Part shown: positions 27,057 through 35,739 of the stretch, one piece after another | Numbering within the stretch: the stretch's first letter is position 1 | Layout: each line of letters begins with the position of its first letter | NCBI RefSeq assembly: GCF_003014555.1 | Contig: NZ_PYGE01000009.1 | Location: 1-64,000 of the forward strand | From: Haloactinopolyspora alba | GTDB lineage: Bacteria; Actinomycetota; Actinomycetes; Jiangellales; Jiangellaceae | Direction of reading: 5' to 3' | DNA: 64,000 nt | Notes under the pieces: model-generated | The model's input: the letters and a program-made list of their open reading frames with translations, nothing else | What the model was told of the DNA's origin: nothing | Databases searched by the model: none | Program-made: the position numbers and the translations under genes

Positions 27057-27989
27057 ATGGTGCAGTTCCTGATCCGGCGCATCCTGTACATGATCCCGAC
27101 GCTGTTCCTGATCTCGATGCTGGTGTTCGTGATCATCCAGCTCCCGCCCGGTGACTACCTGACCACGGTGATCGTGGAGATGGAGGAGAGCGGCGAGGGC
27201 GTCGATCAGGCGCAGATCGAGTACCTGCGTGGGCGGTACGGACTGGATCAGCCGATCTGGGTGCAGTACTGGCAGTGGATCTCGGGCATCATCTTCGAGC
27301 TGGACTTCGGCCATTCGTTCGAGTGGGGCCGCGAGGTGTCGTCGCTGGTCGCCGACCGGCTGCCGCTGACGATCGCGATCTCGCTCATCACCGTCGTGTT
27401 CACGTGGGCGATGGCGTTGCCGATCGGCATCTACTCGGCCGTGAAACAGTACTCGGTCGGCGACTACTTCTTCACCACCATCGGGTTCCTCGGCGTCGCG
27501 ACGCCGAACTTCCTGCTCGCGCTGTTGTTGATGTGGGCCGCCGCCAGCATGGGGATGAGCGTGGGCGGCATGTCGCCCGCGATGTTCGTGGTCGCCGTCG
27601 TCGTGCTCGGCACGGCCGGCACTGCGGGCCTCATCCGCGTCATGCGCGCGAACCTTCTCGACGAGCTGAAGAAGCCGTACGTGGTCGCGGCCAGGGCGCG
27701 CGGCATCCCGCAGCGCAAACGCCTCATCAAATACCCCGTACGTGTGGCCATGAATCCGTTCGTCTCGTCCATCGGGTGGCTGCTTCCCGGGTTGATCTCC
27801 GGTGAGGTCATCGTCTCCAGCGTGATGAACCTCCACACCACCGGCCCGCTGCTGCTGGAGGCGCTACGCGGTCAGGACATGTACCTGGCGGGATCGATCA
27901 TCCTGATCGCCGCCGTGCTCACCGTTGTCGGAACGCTGCTGTCGGACCTTGCGCTGGCGTGGCTCGATCCGCGGATCCGGATCAACTGA
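27057..27989 (+). CDS. ABC transporter permease (DppB/OppB type)
   Basis: A 310-residue permease with the DppB signature start (FLIRRILYMIPTLFLISMLVFVI), a periplasmic loop carrying the YLRGRYGLDQPIWVQYWQWI segment, and five further helices. The cytoplasmic coupling loop contains VVAARARGIPQRKRLIKYPVRVAMNP. It is separated from the binding-protein gene by a strong stem-loop and is followed 13 nt later by the second permease. Together with the next two genes it forms a complete peptide/oligosaccharide importer. Confidence 0.87.
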   Translation: MVQFLIRRILYMIPTLFLISMLVFVIIQLPPGDYLTTVIVEMEESGEGVDQAQIEYLRGRYGLDQPIWVQYWQWISGIIFELDFGHSFEWGREVSSLVADRLPLTIAISLITVVFTWAMALPIGIYSAVKQYSVGDYFFTTIGFLGVATPNFLLALLLMWAAASMGMSVGGMSPAMFVVAVVVLGTAGTAGLIRVMRANLLDELKKPYVVAARARGIPQRKRLIKYPVRVAMNPFVSSIGWLLPGLISGEVIVSSVMNLHTTGPLLLEALRGQDMYLAGSIILIAAVLTVVGTLLSDLALAWLDPRIRIN

Positions 27990-28002
27990 GGGAGCGAGAC
28001 AG

Positions 28003-29154
28003 ATGTTCCGAAACAACGCCTCGACCATCGGGCCCGACAGTGAGCCGGACGACCAGGCCGCGGAGAAGTACGCCGTCGCCTCGCGCTGGCGCCTGGTGTG
28101 GCGGCGCTTCCGCAACCACAAGCTCGCCATGGCGGGCCTGATCGTCACGATCCTGGTGTACGTCGTGGCGGTGTTCGGGGAGTTCCTCGCCCCGTACAGC
28201 ACCAGCCACCTCAACGACGAGTACACGTATGCACCGCCGCAGCGGCTGCAGATCGTGGACACGTCCGGGGACGACTGGGACTGGGGCCTGCACGTCAACG
28301 GCTACACGATGGAGCGCGACCCCGAGACGCTCGCACAGGAGTTCACGACGGACCCGGACAACAAGGTGCCGGTGGGGTTCTTCGTGAAAGGAGAAGAGTA
28401 CGAACTGTTCGGCCTGATTCCGTGGGACCGTCATTTGATCGGCCCGGTCGACAGCGACACCCCGATGTACCTGCTCGGAGCGGACCAGATGGGGCGCGAT
28501 CAGTTCTCGCGCATCATCCACGGCACGCGGATATCGATGTCGGTCGGCCTCGTCGGTGTCGCGATGGGATTCGTTCTCGGCATCCTGCTCGGAGGCATCT
28601 CGGGGTACTTCGGCGGCAGGACCGACACGATCGTCCAGCGTGCCGTCGAGCTGTTCATGTCGCTGCCCACACTGCCCCTGTGGCTGGGGCTGGCGGCGGC
28701 GATCCCCCGAGATTGGGGTAGCGTCGAGAGATACTTCGCGATCACCGTCGTGCTGTCGCTGGTGGCGTGGACGGGCCTGGCGAGAGACGTACGCGGCCGG
28801 TTCATGTCGCTGCGCGAGGAGGACTTCGTGACGTCCGCCCGCCTCGACGGCACGGGCGAGCCCCGAATCATCTTCGGCCACGTCCTGCCGTCGTTCACCA
28901 GCCACCTGATCGCGACGCTGACCCTGTCGATCCCGACGATGATCCTCGCCGAGACGGCGCTGTCGTTCCTCGGTCTCGGGCTGCAGCCACCGACCGTGTC
29001 GTGGGGTGTGCTGTTGCAGGAGGCCCAGAACATCCGCGTCATCTCGACGGCGCCGTGGCTGCTGCTGCCGGGGGTCGCCGTCGTGGTCGCGATCCTCGCG
29101 CTGAACTTCCTCGGCGACGGTCTGCGCGATGCGGCCGACCCGTACAAGCACTGA
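28003..29154 (+). CDS. ABC transporter permease (DppC/OppC type)
   Basis: A 383-residue permease, longer than the usual ~300. A basic cytoplasmic N terminus precedes the first helix (AMAGLIVTILVYVVAVFGEFLAP). A ~110-residue acidic extracytoplasmic insertion follows (residues ~65-165), before the conserved LLGADQMGRDQFSRIIHGTRIS segment. Five more helices and the coupling sequence TSARLDGTGEPRIIFGHVLPS complete it. Long loops at this position are known in some OppC-type subunits of oligosaccharide importers. ATG with GGGAG upstream. Confidence 0.86.
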   Translation: MFRNNASTIGPDSEPDDQAAEKYAVASRWRLVWRRFRNHKLAMAGLIVTILVYVVAVFGEFLAPYSTSHLNDEYTYAPPQRLQIVDTSGDDWDWGLHVNGYTMERDPETLAQEFTTDPDNKVPVGFFVKGEEYELFGLIPWDRHLIGPVDSDTPMYLLGADQMGRDQFSRIIHGTRISMSVGLVGVAMGFVLGILLGGISGYFGGRTDTIVQRAVELFMSLPTLPLWLGLAAAIPRDWGSVERYFAITVVLSLVAWTGLARDVRGRFMSLREEDFVTSARLDGTGEPRIIFGHVLPSFTSHLIATLTLSIPTMILAETALSFLGLGLQPPTVSWGVLLQEAQNIRVISTAPWLLLPGVAVVVAILALNFLGDGLRDAADPYKH

Positions 29155-29170
29155 CAAGGGAGCACCCGCA

Positions 29171-31414
29171 ATGACCGCCATGACCCGAGCGGAGGAGGCC
29201 TCCGTCTCCCAGAACAGTGGTGCTGCGCGTGCGCCGGGCGACAGTGGCGAGGCCGTGCTGACCATCGACGGACTCAAGACGCACTACAAGACGGACGAGG
29301 GCGTCGTGAGAGCCGTCGACGGCGTCGATCTCACCGCCTACCGTGGCCAGACCACGTGCGTGGTCGGTGAGTCGGGCTGCGGCAAGTCGGTGACGGCGCG
29401 ATCGATCCTGCAGCTGATCGACCTGCCGGGGAAGATCGCCGACGGGCGCATCATGTGGCAGCCGGACCCGGCCGTCGAGGCCGTCGACCTGACGACGCTG
29501 GACGAGGACGGTGAGCAGCTGCGCCGCGTGCGCGGCGGCGAGATCGGCATGGTCTTCCAGGAGCCGATGGCGTCGCTGTCGCCGATGTACACGGTCGGAT
29601 CGCACCTGGTGGAGACGATCCTCCTGCACACGGATCTCAACGAGGCCGATGCGAAGGACCGGGCCATCCATGAGCTCAAGCGGGTGGGCATACCGCAACC
29701 GGAGCGGCGCTTCGACGCGTATCCGTTCCAGTTGTCGGGCGGCATGTGCCAGCGCGTGATGATCGCACTGGCGCTGTCCTGTGAACCCGCGCTGCTGATC
29801 GCCGACGAGCCGACCACTGCGCTCGACGTCACCACCCAGGCACGCATCCTCGACCTCCTCCTCGGGCTGCAGGAGGAGACCGGGATGTCGATGCTGTTCA
29901 TCACGCACGACCTCGGGGTGGTGGCGGAGATCGCGGCCGACGTGTCGGTGATGTACCTCGGCAAGGTCGTCGAGAAAGCCGGGGTGGACGAGCTGTTCGA
30001 GAACCCGCAGCACCCCTACACGCAGGCCCTGCTGGAGTCGATTCCGAGCCTGGACCATGACGGCCAGAAGCCGGGCCGTCTGCGCGCGATCAGCGGGACG
30101 GTGCCGCACCCCGCCGACCGTCCGGCCGGGTGCTCGTTCCACCCGCGCTGTCCGCACGCGATGGCGGGGACCTGCGATGCCGAAGAGCCCCCGGTGATCG
30201 ATCTCGGCGACGGCCGGATCGCACCCTGCCACCTGCACGACCCGGAGAGCTCGGGGCCCGGCCGGCCGTTGCCGTTGCTGCCCGTCCCGCCCGTCCAGGA
30301 GGCCCGGGCCACCGGCGCGGACGATGCGGTCGACGTCGCCGCCGTGCCCGCGCCCGACCTGGCTGGCAAGCAGCCGATGCTGCGCGTGCGGGACCTGTCG
30401 GTCGAGTTCCCGATCCGGAAGGGCTTCTGGAACCGCACCGTCGGGCACGTAGGCGCCGTCAGCAGCGTCGATCTCGACATCTACCCCGGTGAGACGCTCG
30501 GGCTCGTCGGCGAGTCCGGCTGCGGCAAGACCACGCTCGGTCGCAGCATCGTCCGCGCGCTGGAGCCCACACGGGGATCGATCACCTACCGCCCGCCCGG
30601 CTCGGACGGCGAGGTCGATCTTGCGGCACTTGGCGGCCGCGCGTTGCGGCCGTACCGCAGCGACGTGCGAATGATCTTCCAGGACCCCTTCACCTCGCTG
30701 AACCCGCGCAAGACTCTGCTGCAGCTGATCGGCGAGCCGCTCCGGCGGGCCGGCGCGCGCAACGGACCGGTCGCCGGCACGAAGGTGAACGACAGCACCA
30801 CCCAGGACCAGGTCGCCGAGATGCTCGCGAGGGTCGGCCTGCGGCCGGAGTACATGTGGCGATACCCGCACGCGTTCTCGGGCGGGCAGCGTCAGCGCGT
30901 CAACATCGCGCGGGCGCTCATCACCCGCCCCAGCGTGGTCGTCGCCGACGAGGCGGTGTCCGCCCTCGACGTGTCCGTGCGTGCGCAGATCCTGAACCTG
31001 CTGAAGGACCTGCAGGAGGAGTTCCGGCTCACCTACCTGTTCATCTCGCACGACCTGTCCGTGGTCGAGCACGTGTGCGATCGCGTCGCCGTGATGTACC
31101 TGGGGCGGGTGGTCGAGCGGGCCGACACGGACTCGTTGTTCGAACAGCCGCGGCACCCGTACTCGGAGGCGCTGCTGTCGGCGGTGCCGCAGCCCGATCC
31201 GCGCCAACGCGGCACAGGTAAGCGCATCCGCCTGCCAGACGACCTGCCGGATCCGACCGACCCGCCGCCTGGGTGCCGCTTCCACACCCGCTGCCGGTTC
31301 GCAGTCGAAGGACTGTGCGACCGGGCCGGAGCATCGCCGGTGCTCCGGGATGAGGCGAGTCACTCGGTCGCGTGTCTGCGCGCCGAGGAGATCCAGTTGC
31401 AGGGCCGCCAATGA
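29171..31414 (+). CDS. double ABC transporter ATPase (DppD-DppF fusion)
   Basis: A 747-residue protein with two complete nucleotide-binding domains. The first has Walker A GESGCGKS (~70), signature LSGGMCQR and Walker B LLIADEP; the second has GESGCGKT (~450), signature FSGGQRQR and VVVADEA. Each ends in the oligopeptide-transporter C-terminal extension with [10 protein letters not shown] and [10 protein letters not shown], typical of DppD/DppF. One gene thus supplies both ATPase subunits of the importer. It starts 16 nt after the permease, and the pyruvyl-transferase gene begins 28 nt after it. Confidence 0.88.
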   Translation: MTAMTRAEEASVSQNSGAARAPGDSGEAVLTIDGLKTHYKTDEGVVRAVDGVDLTAYRGQTTCVVGESGCGKSVTARSILQLIDLPGKIADGRIMWQPDPAVEAVDLTTLDEDGEQLRRVRGGEIGMVFQEPMASLSPMYTVGSHLVETILLHTDLNEADAKDRAIHELKRVGIPQPERRFDAYPFQLSGGMCQRVMIALALSCEPALLIADEPTTALDVTTQARILDLLLGLQEETGMSMLFITHDLGVVAEIAADVSVMYLGKVVEKAGVDELFENPQHPYTQALLESIPSLDHDGQKPGRLRAISGTVPHPADRPAGCSFHPRCPHAMAGTCDAEEPPVIDLGDGRIAPCHLHDPESSGPGRPLPLLPVPPVQEARATGADDAVDVAAVPAPDLAGKQPMLRVRDLSVEFPIRKGFWNRTVGHVGAVSSVDLDIYPGETLGLVGESGCGKTTLGRSIVRALEPTRGSITYRPPGSDGEVDLAALGGRALRPYRSDVRMIFQDPFTSLNPRKTLLQLIGEPLRRAGARNGPVAGTKVNDSTTQDQVAEMLARVGLRPEYMWRYPHAFSGGQRQRVNIARALITRPSVVVADEAVSALDVSVRAQILNLLKDLQEEFRLTYLFISHDLSVVEHVCDRVAVMYLGRVVERADTDSLFEQPRHPYSEALLSAVPQPDPRQRGTGKRIRLPDDLPDPTDPPPGCRFHTRCRFAVEGLCDRAGASPVLRDEASHSVACLRAEEIQLQGRQ

Positions 31415-31442
31415 TGCACCAACCCGAGAGGACGAAACTGAC

Positions 31443-32708
31443 ATGACGATCCAGGACCCGAGTCCAGGCCGTACCGTGCTTCTCCGCACGGCGTGGCAGG
31501 TGGACAACCTGGGCGATGTCGCTCATGTGCCGGGAGCGATCCGGGCACTCCAGAAGCACGGCGGGGCCGAGGTGATCCTGTGGCCGCTGGATCTCGGCAC
31601 ACGGGAGCGGCAGCTGATCGCCGAGATCCACCCCGACGTGGAGATCGTCGACGGGGAGGTCTCCGACAGCGGCCTGCCCACCGACTCTGACGTCCTCGCC
31701 GCGTGGGAGCGCGCGGACGTGTTCGTGCACGGCCCTGGCGCGTCGCCGATGCTGGGGAAGGAGATCGACGGCTGGCGCGCGCACACCGGCAAGCCGTACG
31801 GCTACTTCGGCGTCACGGCCGATCCGGTCTGCCCGCCCACGTTGGCGACGCTCGCCGAGATCGACAAGATGATCGACCTGCTGCTCGAGGACTACATGGA
31901 CGACGAGCTGCGCGAACGCCTCGAGGGTGCGGAGTTCTTCTACGCTCGCGACTCGCTGAGCCTGAAGTACCTGCGCGGCCAGAAGCTGCAGGGCGTGCGG
32001 CTGGAGTTCGGCCCGGATGCGACCTTCGAGTTCACGCACCGCGACGACGACGCGGCCGAGGCGTTCCTGCAGCGGTTCGGGCTCACCGAACGGCAGTTCG
32101 GCTGCTTCGTCCCGCGCGTGCGGTACGCGCCGTATCCGCAGATGAAGCGCCGGCACCCCACGCGCGAGCAGCAGCGCCGTGCGGCCCTGAACCAGGTGAC
32201 GTGTAGCGAGGACCTGGACGCGTTCGCGGGCATCGTGACCGACTGGGTGCGAACCACCGGCACACCCGCGGCGGTCGTGCCGGAGATGAGTTACGTGCAC
32301 GAGCTCGCGCTGGGGCATCTACCCGAGCGCCTCCCGGAGGACGTCCGTGATCGCGTGCACGTCCTGGACCGCTACTGGCCGCTCGAGGAGATGTCCGGCG
32401 TCTACGCGCGCGCTGCGGTCGTGGTGAGCATGGACTGTCATTCCCCGATCATCGCTGCCGCGCAGGGGACCCCGACGTTCTACGTGCGCCTGCCCACCGA
32501 GACGACGAAGGGCAGGATGTACGCGGATCTCGGCGACCCGGACATGGTGGTCGAGATCGAGGACGCGCCGCGTGCGGGGCAGCTCGCGATCGCCGCCTAT
32601 CGAGACTGGGACGCGGCGTCCCGTCGTGCGGTCGCGCTGGCCGAGAACGCGGATGCCCTGCTGCGGGAGGTGGCGGTCGCCGTGAGCCGTGCGCCGGCGC
32701 TCACCTGA
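31443..32708 (+). CDS. polysaccharide pyruvyl transferase-like protein
   Basis: A 421-residue cytoplasmic protein of the polysaccharide pyruvyl transferase (CsaB/WcaK-like, GT-B fold) family. NLGDVAHVPGAIRAL near residue 20 matches the family N-terminal motif. The C-terminal region MDCHSPIIAAAQGTPTFYVRL...TKGRMYADLG matches the donor-side R/C-H...A...G-P...K motif. Known members transfer pyruvate ketals from PEP to sugars of cell-wall or exopolysaccharides. Here it is the last gene of an import operon under a catabolic LacI operator, which is unexpected for a biosynthetic enzyme. A role in modifying or removing decorations on imported sugars is possible but unproven. Confidence 0.72.
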   Translation: MTIQDPSPGRTVLLRTAWQVDNLGDVAHVPGAIRALQKHGGAEVILWPLDLGTRERQLIAEIHPDVEIVDGEVSDSGLPTDSDVLAAWERADVFVHGPGASPMLGKEIDGWRAHTGKPYGYFGVTADPVCPPTLATLAEIDKMIDLLLEDYMDDELRERLEGAEFFYARDSLSLKYLRGQKLQGVRLEFGPDATFEFTHRDDDAAEAFLQRFGLTERQFGCFVPRVRYAPYPQMKRRHPTREQQRRAALNQVTCSEDLDAFAGIVTDWVRTTGTPAAVVPEMSYVHELALGHLPERLPEDVRDRVHVLDRYWPLEEMSGVYARAAVVVSMDCHSPIIAAAQGTPTFYVRLPTETTKGRMYADLGDPDMVVEIEDAPRAGQLAIAAYRDWDAASRRAVALAENADALLREVAVAVSRAPALT

Positions 32709-32801
32709 GTACACGGGCGGGGCGAGAGTCCGCACCCAGGTGATCGGGCTGCCGGCGAAGTTCGAGCATCAGCCGCGCCGTCGCGTGGGGCCGGACGCGG
32801 T

Positions 32802-32842
32802 GGATCGGACACCGACGACGCAGCGCCGCCGGTGTCCGATCC
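32802..32842. terminator. hairpin downstream of the importer operon
   Basis: Perfect 13-bp inverted repeat (GGATCGGACACCG and its complement, 15-nt loop) 94 nt after the pyruvyl-transferase stop. There is no U tract, common for actinobacterial terminators, so termination is inferred from position and stem strength. Confidence 0.4.
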
Positions 32843-33170
32843 GTTGCTGGGTGGGCGGCGCTGCGGCACAGCGTTTGGAAGGCGTAGCGACCGGGGACGA
32901 CAGGCTTGAGGTCCCCGTCGGCGGCGATCACCTCAAGGGCCATGAACGGCTGGCTGGTCCGCGTCCCCCGGCGGCCAGCGTCAGGACCGCGCCCCGGTCG
33001 CGGGCAAGTGCCCCGAGGTCCAGCAACATCGTCCGGGTCGTGTGCTGCTCGGCCGCCGAGAGCTCACGCCACCCTGCAAGCTCTCGGCGCAACTCCTCGA
33101 CGTTGCCTCGCTACCGCGCTCCGCTGCGTGCCACAGGATGAACCGTGCCGCCGTCCGTGCCACGTGTCAT
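32843..33170 (-). pseudogene. frameshifted gene remnant
   Basis: On the minus strand three partial frames succeed each other in gene-like order. The first carries RTAARFILWHAAERGSEA, the next ELRRELAGWRELSAAEQHTTRTMLLDLGALARDRGAVLTLAAGG (given in parts 33110-32960), and the last MALEVIAADGDLKPVVPGRY. No single frame spans them, but joining them with two frameshifts gives one plausible ~100-residue protein. Family not recognised. It lies beside a tRNA gene, a frequent site of integration and decay. A chance reading of GC-rich DNA is not excluded. The wider gap 32709-33213 holds no other gene. Confidence 0.3.
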
Positions 33171-33213
33171 GCCACGGGCGGAGGATCCGGTCTTCCGGAA
33201 TGACTGTCCTTGC

Positions 33214-33290
33214 TGGTGGGGCGGGCGGGACTCGAACCCGCGACCCAAGGATTATGAGTCCTCTGCTCTAACCGGCTGAGCTACCGCCCC
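33214..33290 (-). tRNA. tRNA with CAU anticodon (Ile2 or elongator Met)
   Basis: A 77-nt cloverleaf including encoded CCA. The acceptor stem GGGGCGG/CCGCCCC is perfect, the D arm is GCTC...GAGC, the anticodon loop is CTCATAA and the T arm is GCGGG-TTCGAGT-CCCGC. The CAU anticodon is not the initiator (paired 5' end, no GGG/CCC-only anticodon stem). The arm sequences resemble bacterial tRNA-Ile2 more than elongator tRNA-Met, but this needs tilS identity analysis. Confidence 0.93.
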
Positions 33291-33573
33291 GATCGTTGTC
33301 GCGTATCGGGTTCCGGCCGAACCTCGTCCGGCCACCGGGGTACCTTACCCGGTTCCGGGCTCGTGTCCGTCTCCGGGCGGCCGCTCCGAGCGCGGGCCGG
33401 CAAACCGTACCAGCTGGTGCCGATGAGCCGTTCGTCGTCGTCGAGTTCCGGGCCGATGCGTGAGATGTCGTCGGTGAAGTTGGTGGCGGCGAACCCCTGG
33501 ACACGCTCGCCAGGGGCGTAGCGTGATGGCGGGCGCAATGGGCGCCCGCCTGCTCCCGCGGCTGGAGGCGAGC

Positions 33574-34116
33574 GTGACGAAACGACGGGTTTGGGTCGCG
33601 TGCGCGGCCGGTCTCTTCCTTGCCGCCTGCACGGGAACGTCGGACGAGGACGACGGGGCCGCGCCGAGCCCGCCGGCACCGTCGAGCACGCCCGATTCCA
33701 CCCGTACGTCGCCGCAGCCGGGCAGCCCGTCGGTGCCGCCGGATCGGACGCCGCAGCCGCCACCGAGCGGGACGCCGGCGCCGGACCGGACGCTGGAGGT
33801 GGTGGCGCCGGACGACGGTTCGACGGTGTCGTCCCCGGTGGTCGTCGAGGTCGAGGTGTCGGGATTCTCGCTGGTGGATCTGGGCGGGGACACGCGCGAG
33901 GACGAGGGTCATCTGCACGCTTTCGTGGACGAGGTCCCTCCCGACGATCAGGTGTGGCTGCGGGAGTCCCCGTCGATCGTGACCTCGGCGGATGCGACGA
34001 TCGAGCTCGGTGAGCTGGCGGCAGGGGAGCACACCGTCACCGTCGTCGCCACGTACTCGTATCCGGTGCCGTTCGAACCGCGGGTTGAGGACGGCGTCAC
34101 CTTCGTCGTGCAGTGA
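33574..34116 (+). CDS. proline-rich lipoprotein of unknown function
   Basis: A 180-residue secreted lipoprotein. It has a short basic start (TKRR), a hydrophobic core and lipobox LAAC at about residues 16-19. A ~60-residue Pro/Ser/Thr/acidic tether follows, then a ~100-residue beta-rich domain (LEVVAPDDGSTVSSPVVVEVEVSGFSL ... TVVATYSYPVPF) resembling an Ig-like cell-surface domain with GHLHAFVDE, as in DUF4399-type proteins. GTG at 33574 is chosen because it places the signal peptide correctly and has GGAGG upstream; an earlier ATG in frame would add 17 residues. The gap 33291-33573 shows no convincing gene. Confidence 0.65.
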   Translation: MTKRRVWVACAAGLFLAACTGTSDEDDGAAPSPPAPSSTPDSTRTSPQPGSPSVPPDRTPQPPPSGTPAPDRTLEVVAPDDGSTVSSPVVVEVEVSGFSLVDLGGDTREDEGHLHAFVDEVPPDDQVWLRESPSIVTSADATIELGELAAGEHTVTVVATYSYPVPFEPRVEDGVTFVVQ

Positions 34117-34140
34117 GCCTGGTGCGGACTTCCGCCGTAT

Positions 34141-34160
34141 GTTCTAATGTTCGTTAGAAC
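34141..34160. promoter_or_regulatory. palindromic operator, probably ArsR-type
   Basis: GTTCTAATGTTCGTTAGAAC has perfect 7-bp arms around a 6-nt spacer, 26 nt upstream of the MBL-fold gene. The operon's second gene encodes an ArsR-type repressor, whose family binds such AT-containing palindromes, so this is its likely autoregulatory site. Confidence 0.65.
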
Positions 34161-34186
34161 AATAGGAGCTGAAGTGAGGGGCGGTC

Positions 34187-35059
34187 ATGAACGCTGACCA
34201 CGACGCCACGTCGACCGGCGACCCGGTGTGGATCTGCGTCACCTGCGGCGGTCACGTACCCGCCGCCCCGCAGCCACCGGACGTCTGCCTGATCTGCGCC
34301 GACGAGCGGCAGTGGATTCCGCCGGCGGGCCAGCGCTGGACGACGCCGGAGAAGGCCGCCGCCGACGGGTTCCACACCGAGATCCGCGAGATCGAGCCCG
34401 GGCTCACCGGCATCGGGCTCGAGCCGCCGATCGGAGTCGGCCAGCGCGGCGTGCTGGTGTCCACGGCAGCCGGGAACGTCCTGTGGGACCCGCCGCCGGT
34501 GCTGGACCGCAACGCGATCGACGCCGTGCGTGCCGCCGGCGGGCTGGGTGCCGTCACGTCGAGCCATCCGCACATGTACGGCGCGATCGTCGACTGGAGC
34601 GCCGAGTTCGACGCGGAGATCGCGCTGCCCGAGGCGGACCTCGCGTGGCTGTTCCGCCGGGAACGCCCGGTGCGGACGTGGTCCGGCTCGCTCGAGGTCG
34701 TCCCCGGCGTCACGCTCATCCAGTGCGGCGGGCACTTCCCGGGCAGCGCGGCGCTGCACTGGACCGACGGGGCTGACGGCCGCGGGGTGCTGCTGACCGG
34801 CGACACGATCTACGTGACGCCGGGCGCTGACCGGGTGTCGTTCCTGTGGAGCGCGCCGAACCATCTGCCGCTGCCCGAACGCGCCGTGCGCGGCATCGCG
34901 GCGGCGGTGCGGCCGTACCGGTTCGACCGGATCTACGGTGGGTGGTGGCATTCGGTCGTGAGCAGCGGCGGCGACGCGACCGTTCAACACTGCGCCGAGC
35001 GCTACATCAGCTTCCTGCGGGACGAGGCGGTCCTGGACCCGCAGCCGGGGCAGGGCTGA
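34187..35059 (+). CDS. MBL-fold metallo-hydrolase-like protein with N-terminal zinc ribbon
   Basis: A 290-residue protein. The first ~40 residues carry two CxxC knuckles (CVTCGG and CLIC) like a rubredoxin/zinc ribbon. The remainder follows the metallo-beta-lactamase strand order, with TSSHPHMYGAIVDW, CGGHFPGSAALHW and LLTGDTIYV. The canonical HxHxDH is replaced by SHPHMYG, so metal binding or hydrolysis is uncertain. It is followed 20 nt later by an ArsR-rhodanese gene and preceded by a palindromic operator, suggesting a sulfur- or metal-responsive pair. ATG with GAGGGG upstream. Confidence 0.78.
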   Translation: MNADHDATSTGDPVWICVTCGGHVPAAPQPPDVCLICADERQWIPPAGQRWTTPEKAAADGFHTEIREIEPGLTGIGLEPPIGVGQRGVLVSTAAGNVLWDPPPVLDRNAIDAVRAAGGLGAVTSSHPHMYGAIVDWSAEFDAEIALPEADLAWLFRRERPVRTWSGSLEVVPGVTLIQCGGHFPGSAALHWTDGADGRGVLLTGDTIYVTPGADRVSFLWSAPNHLPLPERAVRGIAAAVRPYRFDRIYGGWWHSVVSSGGDATVQHCAERYISFLRDEAVLDPQPGQG

Positions 35060-35079
35060 CGACGAGGATCGAGGAGCCG

Positions 35080-35739
35080 ATGGGCGAGTTCGTCGAAGAA
35101 CCGATCTATGCGCAGCTGGCACGTGTCGGCAAGGCATTGGCCAACCCGGCGCGGCTGCGCCTGCTCGACCTGCTGGACCAGCGGGAGCGCACCGTCGAGG
35201 AGCTGTCGAACGAGGCGGGGATCGCGCTGAAGAACACGTCGGCGCAACTGCAGCAGCTGCGCGCGGCCAACATGGTGACCAGTCGCAAGGACGGCACGCG
35301 TGTGCTGTACCGGCTGGCGGCGCCGGAGGTGTCGGCGTTCCTCGGCCGGTTCCAGAGCTTCGCCGCCGAGCGGCTGTCGGATCTGCGTGACGCGGTCGCC
35401 GACCACCTCGGTGATCCCGCCGTTCTGGAGCCGGTGTCCGCCGACGAGCTGGACCGGCGCCTGAACGGTTCCGATGTGGTGGTGCTCGACGTCCGGTCGG
35501 CGGGGGAGTACGCCGCAGGACATCTGCCCGGCGCGGTGTCGGTGCCGATGGACGAGCTGCGCGACCGTCTGGACGAGCTGCCGCGCGGAGCCGAGATCGT
35601 CGCCTACTGCGACGGCCCCTACTGCGTGGTGTCGCCGGACGCGGTCCGCCTGCTCAAGGCGCACGGCCTCGCCGCGCACACCCTCGACGGCGGGCTCACC
35701 GCGTGGGCGCGTTCCGGTCGCGAGCTCGTCGCGGGCTGA
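35080..35739 (+). CDS. ArsR-type repressor fused to a rhodanese domain
   Basis: A 219-residue fusion: a winged-helix ArsR domain (LARVGKALANPARLRLLDLLDQRERTVEELSNEAG, residues ~10-95) and a C-terminal rhodanese domain. The latter has LDVRSAGEYAAGHLPGAVSVP and active-site cysteine in VAYCDGPYCVVS. Such fusions sense reactive sulfur species or use the persulfide cysteine as sensor. The ATG has GAGG upstream and sits 20 nt after the MBL gene. Its last 44 nt overlap the convergent alkyltransferase-like gene. It likely binds the palindrome at 34141. Confidence 0.85.
   Translation: MGEFVEEPIYAQLARVGKALANPARLRLLDLLDQRERTVEELSNEAGIALKNTSAQLQQLRAANMVTSRKDGTRVLYRLAAPEVSAFLGRFQSFAAERLSDLRDAVADHLGDPAVLEPVSADELDRRLNGSDVVVLDVRSAGEYAAGHLPGAVSVPMDELRDRLDELPRGAEIVAYCDGPYCVVSPDAVRLLKAHGLAAHTLDGGLTAWARSGRELVAG

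Noticed and set aside
32802-32842. Possible attachment site or mobile-element end
   Set aside because: A single perfect hairpin with no matching repeat elsewhere and no integrase; a terminator is simpler.
33281-33538. Minus-strand TTG frame of 86 codons upstream of the lipoprotein gene
   Set aside because: Its stop codon lies inside the tRNA gene, the ribosome-binding spacing is poor and no family is recognised, though the segment FTDDISRIGPELDDDERLIG looks protein-like.
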